Shown piece by piece: positions 48,180-58,021 of a DNA stretch of 64,000 nt; the stretch's first letter is position 1; the number at the start of each line of letters is the position of its first letter. Position numbers and translations under genes: made by a program. Under the pieces are notes generated by a model, which saw only the letters and a list, made by a program, of their open reading frames with translations, had not been told where the DNA came from and did not search any database. Source of the DNA: Bisbaumannia sp015645095 (GTDB lineage Bacteria > Pseudomonadota > Gammaproteobacteria > Pseudomonadales > Halomonadaceae); contig CP141893.1 of the NCBI GenBank assembly GCA_036871055.1, forward strand, positions 3,844,001-3,908,000, written 5' to 3'.

Positions 48180-48722
48180 GTGCGCGACAGGCCCCTTCCT
48201 ACCCCCAGCCCCCACTGGCATCCCGCCGCGGCCTTTCGGCCATTGATCAGCGCCCCCTGGTGGCAGTGGCTGGCTTCCCAGGACTCCCTGACCGAGCGCC
48301 TGATGGCCGCCGGCGGCGAACGCCCCTTCCGGGTCCGCCTGCTGAGCCAGCGCCTGGGGGTGCCGCGGCGGGACGAGGCCCAGGCGCTGGGGCTGGCGCC
48401 ACGCCGCCTGGCCTGGCTCAGGGAGGTGGCCCTGTGCCTCGACGAGTCCCCCTGGGTCGTGGCCCGCTCGGTGGCCCCCCTGACCCAGCTGCGTGGCCAG
48501 CGCCTGGATGGCCTGGGGGAGCGCTCCCTGGGTAGCTGGCTGTTCCGCCAGCCGGACCTGGAGCGCAGCCCCATCGAGCTGACCCGGCGCCCGGCCCCCT
48601 TCCACCCCGCCCAGGGGCCCTGGGGGCGCCGCTCGGTGTTCCGCCACGGCGACTTCGCGGTGCTGGTGCAGGAGTATTTCCTGGCCACCATGGCGGATGA
48701 TCTGGGGCTGCCTTCGCGCTAG
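48180..48722 (+). CDS. ubiC: Chorismate pyruvate-lyase
   Basis: 180 residues, UbiC family (WWQWLASQDSLTERL, VALCLDESPWVVARSV, GSWLFRQPDLERSPIEL). It makes 4-hydroxybenzoate from chorismate, the first ubiquinone-specific step. The GTG start at 48180 follows an AGAG-containing site. ubiA follows after 29 bp, and the two enzymes act in sequence. Confidence 0.94.
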   Translation: MRDRPLPTPSPHWHPAAAFRPLISAPWWQWLASQDSLTERLMAAGGERPFRVRLLSQRLGVPRRDEAQALGLAPRRLAWLREVALCLDESPWVVARSVAPLTQLRGQRLDGLGERSLGSWLFRQPDLERSPIELTRRPAPFHPAQGPWGRRSVFRHGDFAVLVQEYFLATMADDLGLPSR

Positions 48723-48751
48723 GATGAGCGCCATCGCTTCAGGAGGACACG

Positions 48752-49633
48752 ATGGACTCGACCCAGCCCCGCGGCCTGCGCCGCCTGCCCGACTTCCTGC
48801 GCCTGATGCGCCTCGACCGGCCCATCGGCACCTGGCTGCTGATGTGGCCCACCCTCTGGGCCCTGTGGGTGGCCGCCGAAGGCCTGCCCGGCCGCGACCT
48901 GCTGCTGATCTTCGTCGGCGGGGTCTACCTGATGCGCGCCGCCGGCTGCGTGATCAACGACTACGCCGACCGCCACCTGGACGGCCACGTGAAGCGCACC
49001 CGGGATCGCCCCCTGGCCACCGGTCGCATCTCGGAGAAGGAGGCCAAGGGGCTGTTCGGCGCCCTGGTGGCCGCGGCCTTCGTGCTGGTGCTCTTCACCA
49101 ACCTCTTCACCATCCTGCTGGCCTTCGTGGGGGTGGGCCTGGCCTTTATCTACCCCTTTATGAAGCGCTACACCCACCTGCCCCAGCTGTTCCTGGGGGC
49201 CGCCTTCTCCTGGGCGATCCCCATGGCCTTCGGCGCCGTGCTGGGCCATATTCCCGTCGAGGCCTGGCTGCTGTTCGCCGCCAACGTCGCCTGGACCGTG
49301 GCCTATGACACCCAGTACGCCATGGTCGACCGGGACGACGACCTGAAGATCGGCATCAAGTCCACGGCGGTGCTCTTCGGCCGTGCCGACAAGGCGATCA
49401 TCGGCCTGCTGCAGCTCACCACCCTGGGGCTGCTGGGCTGGGCAGGCTGGCGCCTGGGGCTGGGCGGCTTCTTCTGGCTGGGGCTGGCGACCATGGCGGC
49501 CACCTTCGTCCACCAGCAGGTGCTGATCCATGACCGCTCCCGGGAGCGCTGCTTCCAGGCCTTCCTCAATAACCACTGGTCGGGGCTGGTGCTCTTCGCC
49601 GGGCTGGCGCTGACCCTCTGGCCCCAGGGCTAA
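48752..49633 (+). CDS. ubiA: 4-hydroxybenzoate octaprenyltransferase
   Basis: 293 residues, about eight membrane segments. The two Asp-rich prenyl-diphosphate motifs are NDYADRHLDGHV and YDTQYAMVDRDDD. It attaches the polyprenyl chain to 4-hydroxybenzoate in the inner membrane. ATG 48752 has AGGAGG upstream. Confidence 0.96.
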   Translation: MDSTQPRGLRRLPDFLRLMRLDRPIGTWLLMWPTLWALWVAAEGLPGRDLLLIFVGGVYLMRAAGCVINDYADRHLDGHVKRTRDRPLATGRISEKEAKGLFGALVAAAFVLVLFTNLFTILLAFVGVGLAFIYPFMKRYTHLPQLFLGAAFSWAIPMAFGAVLGHIPVEAWLLFAANVAWTVAYDTQYAMVDRDDDLKIGIKSTAVLFGRADKAIIGLLQLTTLGLLGWAGWRLGLGGFFWLGLATMAATFVHQQVLIHDRSRERCFQAFLNNHWSGLVLFAGLALTLWPQG

Positions 49634-49680
49634 CCATCCCGCCTGGGAGACGCCGCCTTTACCTCGGATAAGCCCGCGAA

Positions 49681-49880
49681 CCAAGGGGCGCTGGGGGCAA
49701 GGCGGAGCGGGGGTCCTATGCCAGGGGTGAGGAGGATTCCTCCGAACGGGCTGGCCAGGGATGGCCAGCACCGGTCCTGCAAGCGAAGCAGGATGCGGGA
49801 GCGCCGCAGGGCATCGGTAGCGCCCAGGGAAGGGTTTACCGCGCCCCGCGACGGCTTGTCCCCAGGGTAGCCCCGAGACA
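49681..49880 (+). repeat. Structured intergenic repeat, copy B
   Basis: The longest copy. Closing arms CTGGGGGCAAG (49691-49701) and CTTGTCCCCAG (49855-49865) pair with one G-T wobble. The inner hairpin GCTGGCCA-GGGA-TGGCCAGC (49750-49769) has the same GGGA loop as copy A on a different stem. An extra hairpin is CCTGC/GCAGG near 49775-49792. It ends 8 bases before the first Pho box and fills most of the ubiA-phoB gap. Confidence 0.85.
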
Positions 49881-49888
49881 AACTCGCT

Positions 49889-49943
49889 TTGTCATGGCAC
49901 TGTCATATTGTCAGGCTCTAATCGTCATCACACCGTCATAGCC
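49889..49943 (+). promoter_or_regulatory. Two phased Pho boxes upstream of phoB
   Basis: Five consecutive 11-bp units, four of which contain GTCAT: TTGTCATGGCA, CTGTCATATTG, a spacer unit (49911-49921), TCGTCATCACA and CCGTCATAGCC. Each pair forms one PhoB dimer site, and both lie on the same helical face. The last unit ends 14 bp before ATG 49958, consistent with autoactivation of phoBR. Confidence 0.85.
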
Positions 49944-49957
49944 AGCCGAGGCCCGAG

Positions 49958-50647
<690 letters not shown>

Positions 50648-50711
50648 TATTCTGATGCCAAAAGCGGTGCTGACCACCGCCCCCTGAACCTCCGACCTGC
50701 GGAGCCCGCCC

Positions 50712-52022
50712 GTGCGCAACTGGCATCGCGAACTCTGGCGACTCGCCCTGCTGATCGCAGGGGCCGGCCTGCTGGGCTGGCCCCTGGGGCACCCCGTGGT
50801 CGGCCTGGCCCTGGGGCTGGCCCTGGCCCTGGGGCGCCAGCTCTGGCAGCTGCGCGCCCTGCACCGCTGGCTGAGCCGCCACCCCCAGGACGAGCCCCCC
50901 GCCGCCAGCGGCCTGTGGGGCGAGCTCTTCGATCGCCTCTACAAGTACCAGAAGGGCCAGCGCCTCACCCAGCAGCGCCTGCGCGATACCCTCAAGCGCA
51001 TCCAGGACTCCTCCGAGGCGATGAGCGACAGCGTGGTGATGCTCGACTCCCATGGCGACCTGGAGTGGTGGAACAGCGCCGCCGAGCAGATGCTGGGCCT
51101 CAAGGCCTCCCACGACCGCGGCCAGCACATCACCAACCTGCTGCGCGACCCGCGCTTTATCGCCTACTTCAATGCCCGCGACTACCAGGAACCGCTGACC
51201 CTGCCCTCGCCGCTGCGCGAGGACCTGATCCTGCAGTTCCAGATCACCCTCTATGGCGACGACGAGCGCCTGCTGATGGCCCGGGACATCACCCGGCTGC
51301 ACCGCCTGGAGATGATGCGTCGCGACTTCGTGGCCAATGTCTCCCACGAGCTGCGCACTCCGCTGACGGTGCTGGCCGGCTACCTGGAGACCTACGCCGA
51401 CCACGCCGACCTGCTGCCGCCGCGCTTCGCCCGGGGCCTGGGCCAGATGCAGCGGCAGGCCACCCGCATGCAGACCCTGGTGGAGGACCTGCTGCTGCTG
51501 TCGCGGCTGGAGAACGAACAGCATCGGGAGCCCGCCGCGCCGGTGGATCTCGGCGAACTGATGACGGCGGTGTGCCGTGACGGCGAGGCCCTTTCCGGGG
51601 GGGCGCACCACCTGGCGGTGGACGCCCAGGCAACGGAGCGACTGCTGGGCAATGCCCAGGAGCTGCGCAGCGCCCTCTCCAATCTGGTCTTCAATGCAGT
51701 GCGCTACGCCGGCGAGGGGGCCCGGATTACCCTGCGCTGGCGCCTCACCGCCGAGGGCGCCTGCCTGGAGGTGGAAGACGACGGCGAGGGCATCGATCCG
51801 GTCCACCTGCCGCGCCTCACCGAACGCTTCTACCGGGTCGACAAGGGGCGTAGCACCGCCACCGGCGGCACCGGCCTGGGCCTGGCCATCGTCAAGCATG
51901 TGCTGCTGCGCCACGACGCCCGCCTGACGATCGACTCCCACCCCGGCGAGGGCGCCCGGTTCTCTTGCCACTTCCCCGCCGACCGATTGCTGCCCGCCCC
52001 GGCAATGGCGAACTCCTCCTGA
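50712..52022 (+). CDS. phoR: Phosphate regulon sensor kinase PhoR
   Basis: 436 residues: two N-terminal membrane segments (~8-50), PAS domain (~105-195), HisKA with phospho-His212 (ANVSHELRTPL), HATPase (NLVFNAVRYA, DDGEGIDP, GGTGLGLAIV). PhoR senses phosphate through the PstSCAB-PhoU complex encoded nearby. GTG 50712 is the start. The last ~19 codons fall within an 82-bp unit repeated immediately downstream. Confidence 0.96.
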   Translation: MRNWHRELWRLALLIAGAGLLGWPLGHPVVGLALGLALALGRQLWQLRALHRWLSRHPQDEPPAASGLWGELFDRLYKYQKGQRLTQQRLRDTLKRIQDSSEAMSDSVVMLDSHGDLEWWNSAAEQMLGLKASHDRGQHITNLLRDPRFIAYFNARDYQEPLTLPSPLREDLILQFQITLYGDDERLLMARDITRLHRLEMMRRDFVANVSHELRTPLTVLAGYLETYADHADLLPPRFARGLGQMQRQATRMQTLVEDLLLLSRLENEQHREPAAPVDLGELMTAVCRDGEALSGGAHHLAVDAQATERLLGNAQELRSALSNLVFNAVRYAGEGARITLRWRLTAEGACLEVEDDGEGIDPVHLPRLTERFYRVDKGRSTATGGTGLGLAIVKHVLLRHDARLTIDSHPGEGARFSCHFPADRLLPAPAMANSS

Positions 52023-52128
52023 GCGGGCGCCTCTCCATCACTCCCCTTGCCACTTCCCCGCCGAACGATTGCTGCCCGCCCCGGCAATGGCGAACTCCTC
52101 CTGAGCGGGCGCCTCTCCATCACTCCCC
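51965..52128 (+). repeat. 82-bp tandem duplication of the phoR 3' end
   Basis: Unit 1 (51965-52046) holds the last phoR codons and the TGA. Unit 2 (52047-52128) repeats it with a single difference (GACCGATT in unit 1, GAACGATT in unit 2). It ends 15 bp before the cysZ stop on the opposite strand. Confidence 0.95.
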
Positions 52129-52143
52129 CTACTAGCGTCCTGA

Positions 52144-52869
52144 TCAGGCCTCTGTTGCTAGGCCCCGGTAGTGAACGTCCCACATCAGCACCGCGCCGGC
52201 CACGGCGCCGGGCAGCAGGAAGAGGTTGGCCAGGGGGATCCAGGTGATCAGGGTGACCCAGCCGCCATAGGTGAGGGTCGGCCAGGGACGGCGGGCCAGG
52301 CGGCGACGCATCTCGGCGAAGCTCACCTTGTTGTTGTCCATGGGGTAGTCCAGGTAGGTGATGGCCATCACCCAGGCGGAGAAGAGCGCCCAGAGCAGGG
52401 GCGCGGCCAGGTTGATGCCGGGGACCCAACTGATCAGCAGGAGCAGCGCCAGGCGCGGCAGGATATAGGCCAGCTTGACCAGCTCGCGACCCAGGGCATC
52501 CACCGCGGTGCGCGCCAGGCCGCGATCGTCCAGGGGCTCGCGGCCGGTGGCCAGCCCCTCCACCTTGGCGGCCAGGAAGCCGTAGAAGGGCGCGGCGATC
52601 AGGTGGGTCACCAGGGTGAAGGTAAAGAAGATGATCACCACCAGGGCAAGCAGGAACAGCGGCCAGATCAACCAGCTCAGCCAGTCGAGCCAGGCCGGCA
52701 CCATCGCCATCCAGCTGTCCAGCCAGCCGCCGAAGTGGGCCAGTACATAGCGCAGCAAGAGCGCATAGACCACCAGGTTGATGGTAATGGGCAGGAACAC
52801 ATAGCGGCGCAGCCCGGGGCGATAGACCAGGCGAGTGCCACGCAGCACCGCCGTCAGCGCATCCAGCAT
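52144..52869 (-). CDS. cysZ: Sulfate transporter/assimilation membrane protein CysZ
   Basis: 241 residues, EI24 family, four to six membrane segments. Motifs include LPITINLVVYALLLRYV, TFTLVTHLIAAPFYGFLAAKVE and LDYPMDNNKVSFAEMR, as in E. coli CysZ (253 residues). It helps import sulfate for cysteine synthesis. ATG 52869 has AGGGAG eight bases upstream on the minus strand; the frame remains open 33 codons further, but that part overlaps a hairpin. Confidence 0.92.
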   Translation of the reverse strand: MLDALTAVLRGTRLVYRPGLRRYVFLPITINLVVYALLLRYVLAHFGGWLDSWMAMVPAWLDWLSWLIWPLFLLALVVIIFFTFTLVTHLIAAPFYGFLAAKVEGLATGREPLDDRGLARTAVDALGRELVKLAYILPRLALLLLISWVPGINLAAPLLWALFSAWVMAITYLDYPMDNNKVSFAEMRRRLARRPWPTLTYGGWVTLITWIPLANLFLLPGAVAGAVLMWDVHYRGLATEA

Positions 52870-52894
52870 GGGATATCTCCCTTCCATACGACAA

Positions 52895-52919
52895 CGACCG
52901 CCGAGGGCCTCGGCGGTCG
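52895..52919 (-). terminator. Hairpin after the pst-phoU operon
   Basis: A 10-bp stem (CGACCGCCGA / TCGGCGGTCG) with a GGGCC loop, about 100 bases after the phoU stop and just upstream of the cysZ ribosome site. The minus-strand tail starts TTGTCGT. Partial termination is plausible. Confidence 0.6.
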
Positions 52920-52990
52920 CTGCATTGGAGGGGCTGGCGCCCCGGCGGTCAAGTCCGGTGGCCATCAACTGCGGTCAGGCACCCTCATCC

Positions 52991-53012
52991 GTGGCGGCCC
53001 GGGGCTATCCTG
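52991..53012 (-). repeat. Terminal fragment of the structured intergenic repeat (fragment D)
   Basis: About 20 bases (GGCCCGGGGCTATCCTG core) match the end of copies A and C, immediately after the phoU stop. No other part of the repeat is visible, so this is a remnant or a solo end. Confidence 0.55.
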
Positions 53013-53018
53013 CCCCCC

Positions 53019-53741
53019 TTACCGTTTGATAGCCGCCTCGTCCAGCTCCTCGGGGTCCACATGGCGGATATCCAGCCCCTTGACCAGGTAGACCACGTAC
53101 TCCGCCAGGTTATTGGCGTGATCGCCGATGCGCTCCAGGGCGCGCAGGATCCACATCACATTGAGGATCGGCGAGATCGAGCGCGGATCCTCCATCATGA
53201 AGGTCATCAGCGAGCGCATGGCGCTGGCGTACTCGCTGTCCACCGAGTCGTCCTCGTGGACCACCTCCAGGGCCAGTTCGATATCGAAGCGGGCGAAGGC
53301 GGTCAGGGCATCACGCAGCATCTTGCGCACGTGCTCGCTGATATGGCGCACCTCCACCACGCCCTTGGCCCCCTGGCTCGCCTCGATCAGCGACAGGGCG
53401 TTGCGGGCGATCTTGCTGGCCTCGTCGCCGATGCGCTCCAGGTCGGAGGTGGCACGGATCACCGCCAGCACCAGGCGCAGGTCGGAGGCGGCGGGCTGAC
53501 GACGGGCCAGCACCCGGGTGCACTCGTCGTCGATCTTCAACTGCATGTCGTTGACCGCCTTGTCGTTGTCGCGGACCCGCTCGGCGAGGCGGCTGTCGCC
53601 CTCCAGCAGGGCGCTCACCGCTTCCTGGATCTGCTGCTCCACCAGGCCGCCCATGGCCATCAGGTGGGTCTTGAGCTCCTCGAGCTCCTGGTTGAACTGA
53701 CGGGAAATATGCTGGCTGTGGGTATCGCTGGTGATGTCCAT
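53019..53741 (-). CDS. phoU: Phosphate transport system regulator PhoU
   Basis: 240 residues, all-helical, two PhoU repeats with the metal-binding motif E-x3-D-x3-N: DLERIGDEASKIARN and ALERIGDHANNLAEY. It links the Pst transporter to PhoR and represses the regulon when phosphate is plentiful. ATG 53741 (MDITSDTHSQ) is chosen over an upstream ATG nine codons earlier. 23 bp after pstB. Confidence 0.96.
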   Translation of the reverse strand: MDITSDTHSQHISRQFNQELEELKTHLMAMGGLVEQQIQEAVSALLEGDSRLAERVRDNDKAVNDMQLKIDDECTRVLARRQPAASDLRLVLAVIRATSDLERIGDEASKIARNALSLIEASQGAKGVVEVRHISEHVRKMLRDALTAFARFDIELALEVVHEDDSVDSEYASAMRSLMTFMMEDPRSISPILNVMWILRALERIGDHANNLAEYVVYLVKGLDIRHVDPEELDEAAIKR

Positions 53742-53764
53742 GGGACGCTCCTGAGGCCGCCGGA

Positions 53765-54595
53765 TCAACTCATCCGGCCGGTGATATAGTCTTCGGTGCG
53801 GGCCAGCCGCGGATTGGTGAAGAGGTCATCGGTGGCGGCATACTCCACCAGCTCGCCGCCCTCCAGGAAGGCGGTGTAATCGGAAACCCGGGCCGCCTGC
53901 TGCATGTTATGGGTGACCAGGATCACCGAGAGCCGCGACTTGAGGTTGCGGATCAGCTCCTCGATCTTCAGCGACGAGATCGGGTCCAGGGCCGAGGCGG
54001 GCTCGTCGAGCAGCAGCACCTCCGGCTGCACCGCCAGGGTCCGGGCGATCACCAGGCGCTGCTGCTGGCCCCCCGAGAGGGTCCAGGCGGAGTCGTGGAG
54101 GCGATCCTTGACCTCGTCCCAGAGGGCCGCGGAGACCAGGGCCCATTCGATGATCTCGTCGCGGCGGCGCTTCTTCAGCGGCGCCTGGAGCCGCAGCCCG
54201 AAGGCCACGTTCTCGTAGATCGACATGGGGAAGGGGTTGGGGGTCTGGAAGACCATCCCCACCCGGCGGCGCAGCTGCGCCACCGCCACCCCGGGCCCAT
54301 GAATGTCCTCTCCCTCCAGCAGTACCCGACCGCTCTGGGTGACCTCGTCGTTGAGGTCATGCAGTCGGTTCAGGGCCCGCAGCAGGGTCGATTTGCCGCA
54401 GCCCGAGGGACCGATAAAGGCGGTCACGGCGTGCCGCGGGATCCGCAACGACAGCCCCTCGAGCGCCGACTGGCCGGCATAGCGCAGGGAGAGGTCATCG
54501 ATCGCCAGGCAGCTCGCCGCCGCGGGGATCTCGATCACCGCGGGGCGGGCACCGCTCGCCCGGGAAAGCAGGGTCTCGCTCATGGGTCGACTCAT
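53765..54595 (-). CDS. pstB: Phosphate ABC transporter ATP-binding protein PstB
   Basis: 276 residues. Walker A is IGPSGCGKSTLLRALNRLHDL, the PstB marker MVFQTPNPFPMSIYENVAFG, signature LSGGQQQRL, Walker B VLLLDEPASALDP. It energises high-affinity phosphate import. ATG 54595 overlaps the pstA stop by ATGA; ATG 54583 (MSETLL) is an alternative start. Confidence 0.97.
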   Translation of the reverse strand: MSRPMSETLLSRASGARPAVIEIPAAASCLAIDDLSLRYAGQSALEGLSLRIPRHAVTAFIGPSGCGKSTLLRALNRLHDLNDEVTQSGRVLLEGEDIHGPGVAVAQLRRRVGMVFQTPNPFPMSIYENVAFGLRLQAPLKKRRRDEIIEWALVSAALWDEVKDRLHDSAWTLSGGQQQRLVIARTLAVQPEVLLLDEPASALDPISSLKIEELIRNLKSRLSVILVTHNMQQAARVSDYTAFLEGGELVEYAATDDLFTNPRLARTEDYITGRMS

Positions 54596-56157
54596 CGGGA
54601 CCGCAGCCGCGCATGCCGCATCCGCAGATGATGACGCAGCAATATTGCAGTCAGGTTAAGCACCAGGATCACTCCTACCAGCAGCAGCGCCGTGGCATAG
54701 ACCAGCGGCAGGGCCGCCTCCACGTCGCCGCTATGAAAACCGACATCGAAGACATGGTAGCCCAGATGCATGAACTTCCGTTCCAGGTGCAGGTAAGGGA
54801 AGTCTCCATCCAGCGGCACCTGGGGCGCCAGCTTGGCCACCCCCACCAGCATCAAGGGCGCCACCTCGCCGGCGGCCCGGGCGATGGCCAGGATCACGCC
54901 GGTAAGCATCGCCGGCAGGGCCATGGGCAAGACCACCCGGCGCAGCATCTCGGCACGGGTGGCCCCCAGGGCCAGGGCCGCCTCGCGCTGCTGGGCGGGG
55001 ATCCGCGCCAGCCCCTCCTCGGTGGCCACGATCACCACCGGCAGGGTCAGCAGGGCCAGGGTCAGGGAGGCCCACAGCAGGCCACCGGTGCCGAAGGTGG
55101 GCGACGGCAGGCTATCGGCGAAGAACCACTCGTCGAGGCGCCCGCCGATGCCATAGACGAAGACACCGAGGCCGAAGACGCCGTAGACGATGGAAGGCAC
55201 CCCGGCCAGGTTGCGTACCGCGATGCGCACCCAGCCGGTGAGCCGCCCCTGGGGCGCCACCTCGTGCAGGTAGACCGCCGCCAGCACCCCGAAGGGGGTG
55301 ACCAGCACCGACATCAAGAGCACCATCAGCACGGTACCGAAGATCGCCGGCCAGACGCCGCCGGCGGTATTGGCGGCCCTGGGCCCCTCGGAGAGGAAGT
55401 GCCAGAGGTTCGCCCCCCAGGCCGCCAGCTTCTGCAGCGGCGACATGGCGTTGGGGCGCCAGGCGGCGACCATCTCCTCCAGGGGCACGCTGAGGCGCTC
55501 GCCGGCGGCACTCTCCACCACCAGGGCATCCCGGGCCATGGCCGCCTGCAGCTCGCCGACCCGGGCCCGGGCCTCGGCCAGTCGCGCCTGGGCCTCGGCG
55601 TCCTCATGCCCCGCCGCCAGGTGCCGCGCCAGGGGCGCGATCACCTGCCGGCGCAGGGCATCGCGCTCGACGCGCAGCGCCTGGACCCGTGCCAGCCGCG
55701 CCGTGAAGCTCTCCCAGAGCGGTGCCTCGGTCAGTCGCCGCCCGTTCTCCTCCAGGGCCAGGGGGCGCACGATCAGTTCCCCCCAGCGCTGGCGCTCGAT
55801 CACCGCCCAGTCGGCGGGGTGCTCGTGGGTGGCGATGCTCGCCACCGGGACCCAGCGCCAGGCGTCGCCCTCCAGGTCACGGTTGCCGGTGCGGTAGAGG
55901 CGCTCGCGCAGGGGGCTGCCCTGCAGGGTCTGGCGACGCTCCTCGCGCACCCGTTGGCCGGCCAGCTGGCGGCCATCGTCGAGGGTCACCAGTTCCACCG
56001 GCGCCGGCCAGAAATGCCCCAAGCCGCGCCCCGCCAGCAGCAGCAAGAGGGCCGCCAGCATCAGCAGCGACAGGGCCAGGCTACCGGCGGCCAGCCAGGG
56101 CCAGGGGCCCTCGCCCCGGGGCAGGCCGGCGCGACTCGCCACGCGCCAGCGCCTCAT
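54592..56157 (-). CDS. pstA: Phosphate ABC transporter permease PstA (long form)
   Basis: 521 residues. An N-terminal membrane segment (~23-46) is followed by a ~190-residue periplasmic insertion with a coiled section (DAEAQARLAEARARVGELQ), then the usual six-segment permease with coupling loop EAALALGATRAEMLRRVVLP. The long form with a periplasmic insertion is normal for pseudomonads and halomonads, so it is not a fusion error. ATG 56157 overlaps the pstC stop by 4 bp. Confidence 0.94.
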   Translation of the reverse strand: MRRWRVASRAGLPRGEGPWPWLAAGSLALSLLMLAALLLLLAGRGLGHFWPAPVELVTLDDGRQLAGQRVREERRQTLQGSPLRERLYRTGNRDLEGDAWRWVPVASIATHEHPADWAVIERQRWGELIVRPLALEENGRRLTEAPLWESFTARLARVQALRVERDALRRQVIAPLARHLAAGHEDAEAQARLAEARARVGELQAAMARDALVVESAAGERLSVPLEEMVAAWRPNAMSPLQKLAAWGANLWHFLSEGPRAANTAGGVWPAIFGTVLMVLLMSVLVTPFGVLAAVYLHEVAPQGRLTGWVRIAVRNLAGVPSIVYGVFGLGVFVYGIGGRLDEWFFADSLPSPTFGTGGLLWASLTLALLTLPVVIVATEEGLARIPAQQREAALALGATRAEMLRRVVLPMALPAMLTGVILAIARAAGEVAPLMLVGVAKLAPQVPLDGDFPYLHLERKFMHLGYHVFDVGFHSGDVEAALPLVYATALLLVGVILVLNLTAILLRHHLRMRHARLRSR

Positions 56158-57965
56158 CGACCGGCCCCCAGCTGGCGATAACGACGCCTGAGCCGCCGCC
56201 GTACCAGCTCCGCCAGGGTGTTGACGGCGAAGGTGAAGAGAAACAGCAGCAGGGCGCTGAGCATCAGCACCCGGTAGTGGGTGGCGCCGGGCACCGCCTC
56301 GGGCAGCTCGATGGCCAGGTTGGCGGCGAAGGAGCGCATGCCCTCCAGGGGGCTGGCACTCATCAGGGCGGTATTGCCGGTGGCCATCAACACGATCATG
56401 GTCTCCCCCACGGCACGCCCGGCGCCGATCATCACCGCCGAGAAGATCCCCGGCCCGGCGGCGGGCAGCAGTACCTTCCACAGGGTCTGCCAGCGGGTGG
56501 CCCCCAGGGCCTGGGCGCCTTCGCCGAGGCTCGCCGGCACCCCGGAGAGGGCGTCCTCGGCCAGGGCGAAGATGGAGGGAATCACCGCGAAGCCCATGGC
56601 CAGGCCGACGATCAGGGCGTTGCGCTGGTCATAACCGAGCCCCAGGGAGGCCTCCAGCCAGCCGCGCAGGTCGCCATCGAACAGCACCGCCTCCAGCCAG
56701 GGCGAGGCCCACAGGGCCAGGGCGACCCATAGCGCCAGCCAGGGCATCAGCCAGAGTCCCGCCCAGCCCAGCGGCAGGCACCGCCGCCATGCCGCCGGCA
56801 GCCGCGTCCAGAGCCCCCCCGCCAGCAGCATCACCAGCGGCAGCAGGGCGATCAGCGCCAGGCCACCGGCCAGGTGACGCTCGACGAAGGGCGCCAGCAC
56901 CAGGCCGGCGATGAAGCCGATCACCACCCCGGGCAGGGCCTCCATCAGCTCCAGGGTCGGCTTGATTCGCTCGCGCAGGCGCCGTGGCAGGTAGCAGGCG
57001 GAGAAGACCGCCGCCCCCAGGGCCAGGGGAATCGCCAGCAGCAAGGCATAGGCCGCCGCCTTGAGGGTCCCCCAGGCCAGCGGCGCCAGGCCATACTTGG
57101 GCTCGTCGAGGCTCCCTTCGCTGGCGCTCTGCCAGCGTTGCTGGGGCGCGGCATGGCCTTCGTAGGGCTGGGGCAACCAGAGGGTACGCCAGCTCACCTC
57201 GGCATGGGGCGCCTCGATGGCCAGGCGCTGGACCCGGCCCTCGTCCTGCCACAGCAGGCCGCCCCCGGCATCGAAACCCAGCGGCTCGCCGGCGGGCGCC
57301 TCGCCCTGCCAGCGTCGCCCGGCCAGGGATTCATAGAGGCTCAGCCCGGTGGTATCCCGGACCAGGAAGCGCCGCGACTCAGGCAACGGCCAGAGGGCCT
57401 GGATGGCCGGGCCCCGCTCCCGATAGGTCTTGACCGGGCGCAACCCGGGCGAGTCGGGCTCCGGGGCCCAGCGGCGCAGGCCGCCGCCATCATCGGCGAC
57501 GACCAGGCTGCGCCCCCCGGCCAGGGTCGCCAAAGCGGTGATACGCTGCTCGGCGGCCACCACCGGCAGCCGCGCCACGACCCGGGGGGCCTCGCCGTCC
57601 AGGGCCAGTCGCGTCAGCCGATGTCCCTCCGCCAGCCACAGCGACTCGCCCGCGAACGGGGGCTGGGCCTGGGACAAGGCACGCGGCAGCCGATCCAGCC
57701 GCTGCTCCTGCAACCAGGCCTCGAGCCCGGCAGGCAGCGGTGCCGCCAGGGGATACGCCACCTCGACGCCGGGGGCGGCCGGCTCGGCGGCGACCCGCGG
57801 CGAGGAGAAGAGCGGCCAGGCGGCCATCACCAGGAAGACCCCGATGGCCAGCACGGCGACGATCACCCCGGTCCCGCAGGCGCCGATCAGCAGGGTCGCC
57901 AGGCGATCCCGCACCAGGCGCCAGCGCTGGCGCCGCCGCACGGCGGGCGAGGAGTAGTCGATCAT
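56154..57965 (-). CDS. pstC: Phosphate ABC transporter permease PstC (long form)
   Basis: 603 residues. A first membrane segment (~22-50), a ~220-residue periplasmic region of repeated short strands (ITALATLAGGRSLVVADDGG, AIQALWPLPESRRFLVRD) suggestive of a beta-propeller-like fold, then the permease core with coupling loop EGAQALGATRWQTLWKVLLP. Long PstC proteins occur in pseudomonads. A strong Pho box lies 57 bp upstream of its start. Partner of PstA. Confidence 0.94.
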   Translation of the reverse strand: MIDYSSPAVRRRQRWRLVRDRLATLLIGACGTGVIVAVLAIGVFLVMAAWPLFSSPRVAAEPAAPGVEVAYPLAAPLPAGLEAWLQEQRLDRLPRALSQAQPPFAGESLWLAEGHRLTRLALDGEAPRVVARLPVVAAEQRITALATLAGGRSLVVADDGGGLRRWAPEPDSPGLRPVKTYRERGPAIQALWPLPESRRFLVRDTTGLSLYESLAGRRWQGEAPAGEPLGFDAGGGLLWQDEGRVQRLAIEAPHAEVSWRTLWLPQPYEGHAAPQQRWQSASEGSLDEPKYGLAPLAWGTLKAAAYALLLAIPLALGAAVFSACYLPRRLRERIKPTLELMEALPGVVIGFIAGLVLAPFVERHLAGGLALIALLPLVMLLAGGLWTRLPAAWRRCLPLGWAGLWLMPWLALWVALALWASPWLEAVLFDGDLRGWLEASLGLGYDQRNALIVGLAMGFAVIPSIFALAEDALSGVPASLGEGAQALGATRWQTLWKVLLPAAGPGIFSAVMIGAGRAVGETMIVLMATGNTALMSASPLEGMRSFAANLAIELPEAVPGATHYRVLMLSALLLFLFTFAVNTLAELVRRRLRRRYRQLGAGR

Positions 57966-58021
57966 GGCCGGGGCCCGTGGGAAGCGTGTAAAGACATGGC
58001 GATAGCGTGACTCTAGGTCAG

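Noticed and set aside
54592..57965. PstA and PstC as gene fusions or frameshift products because of their length
   Set aside because: Long forms with periplasmic insertions are usual in pseudomonads and related groups. Frames are continuous and the genes overlap by ATGA as expected.
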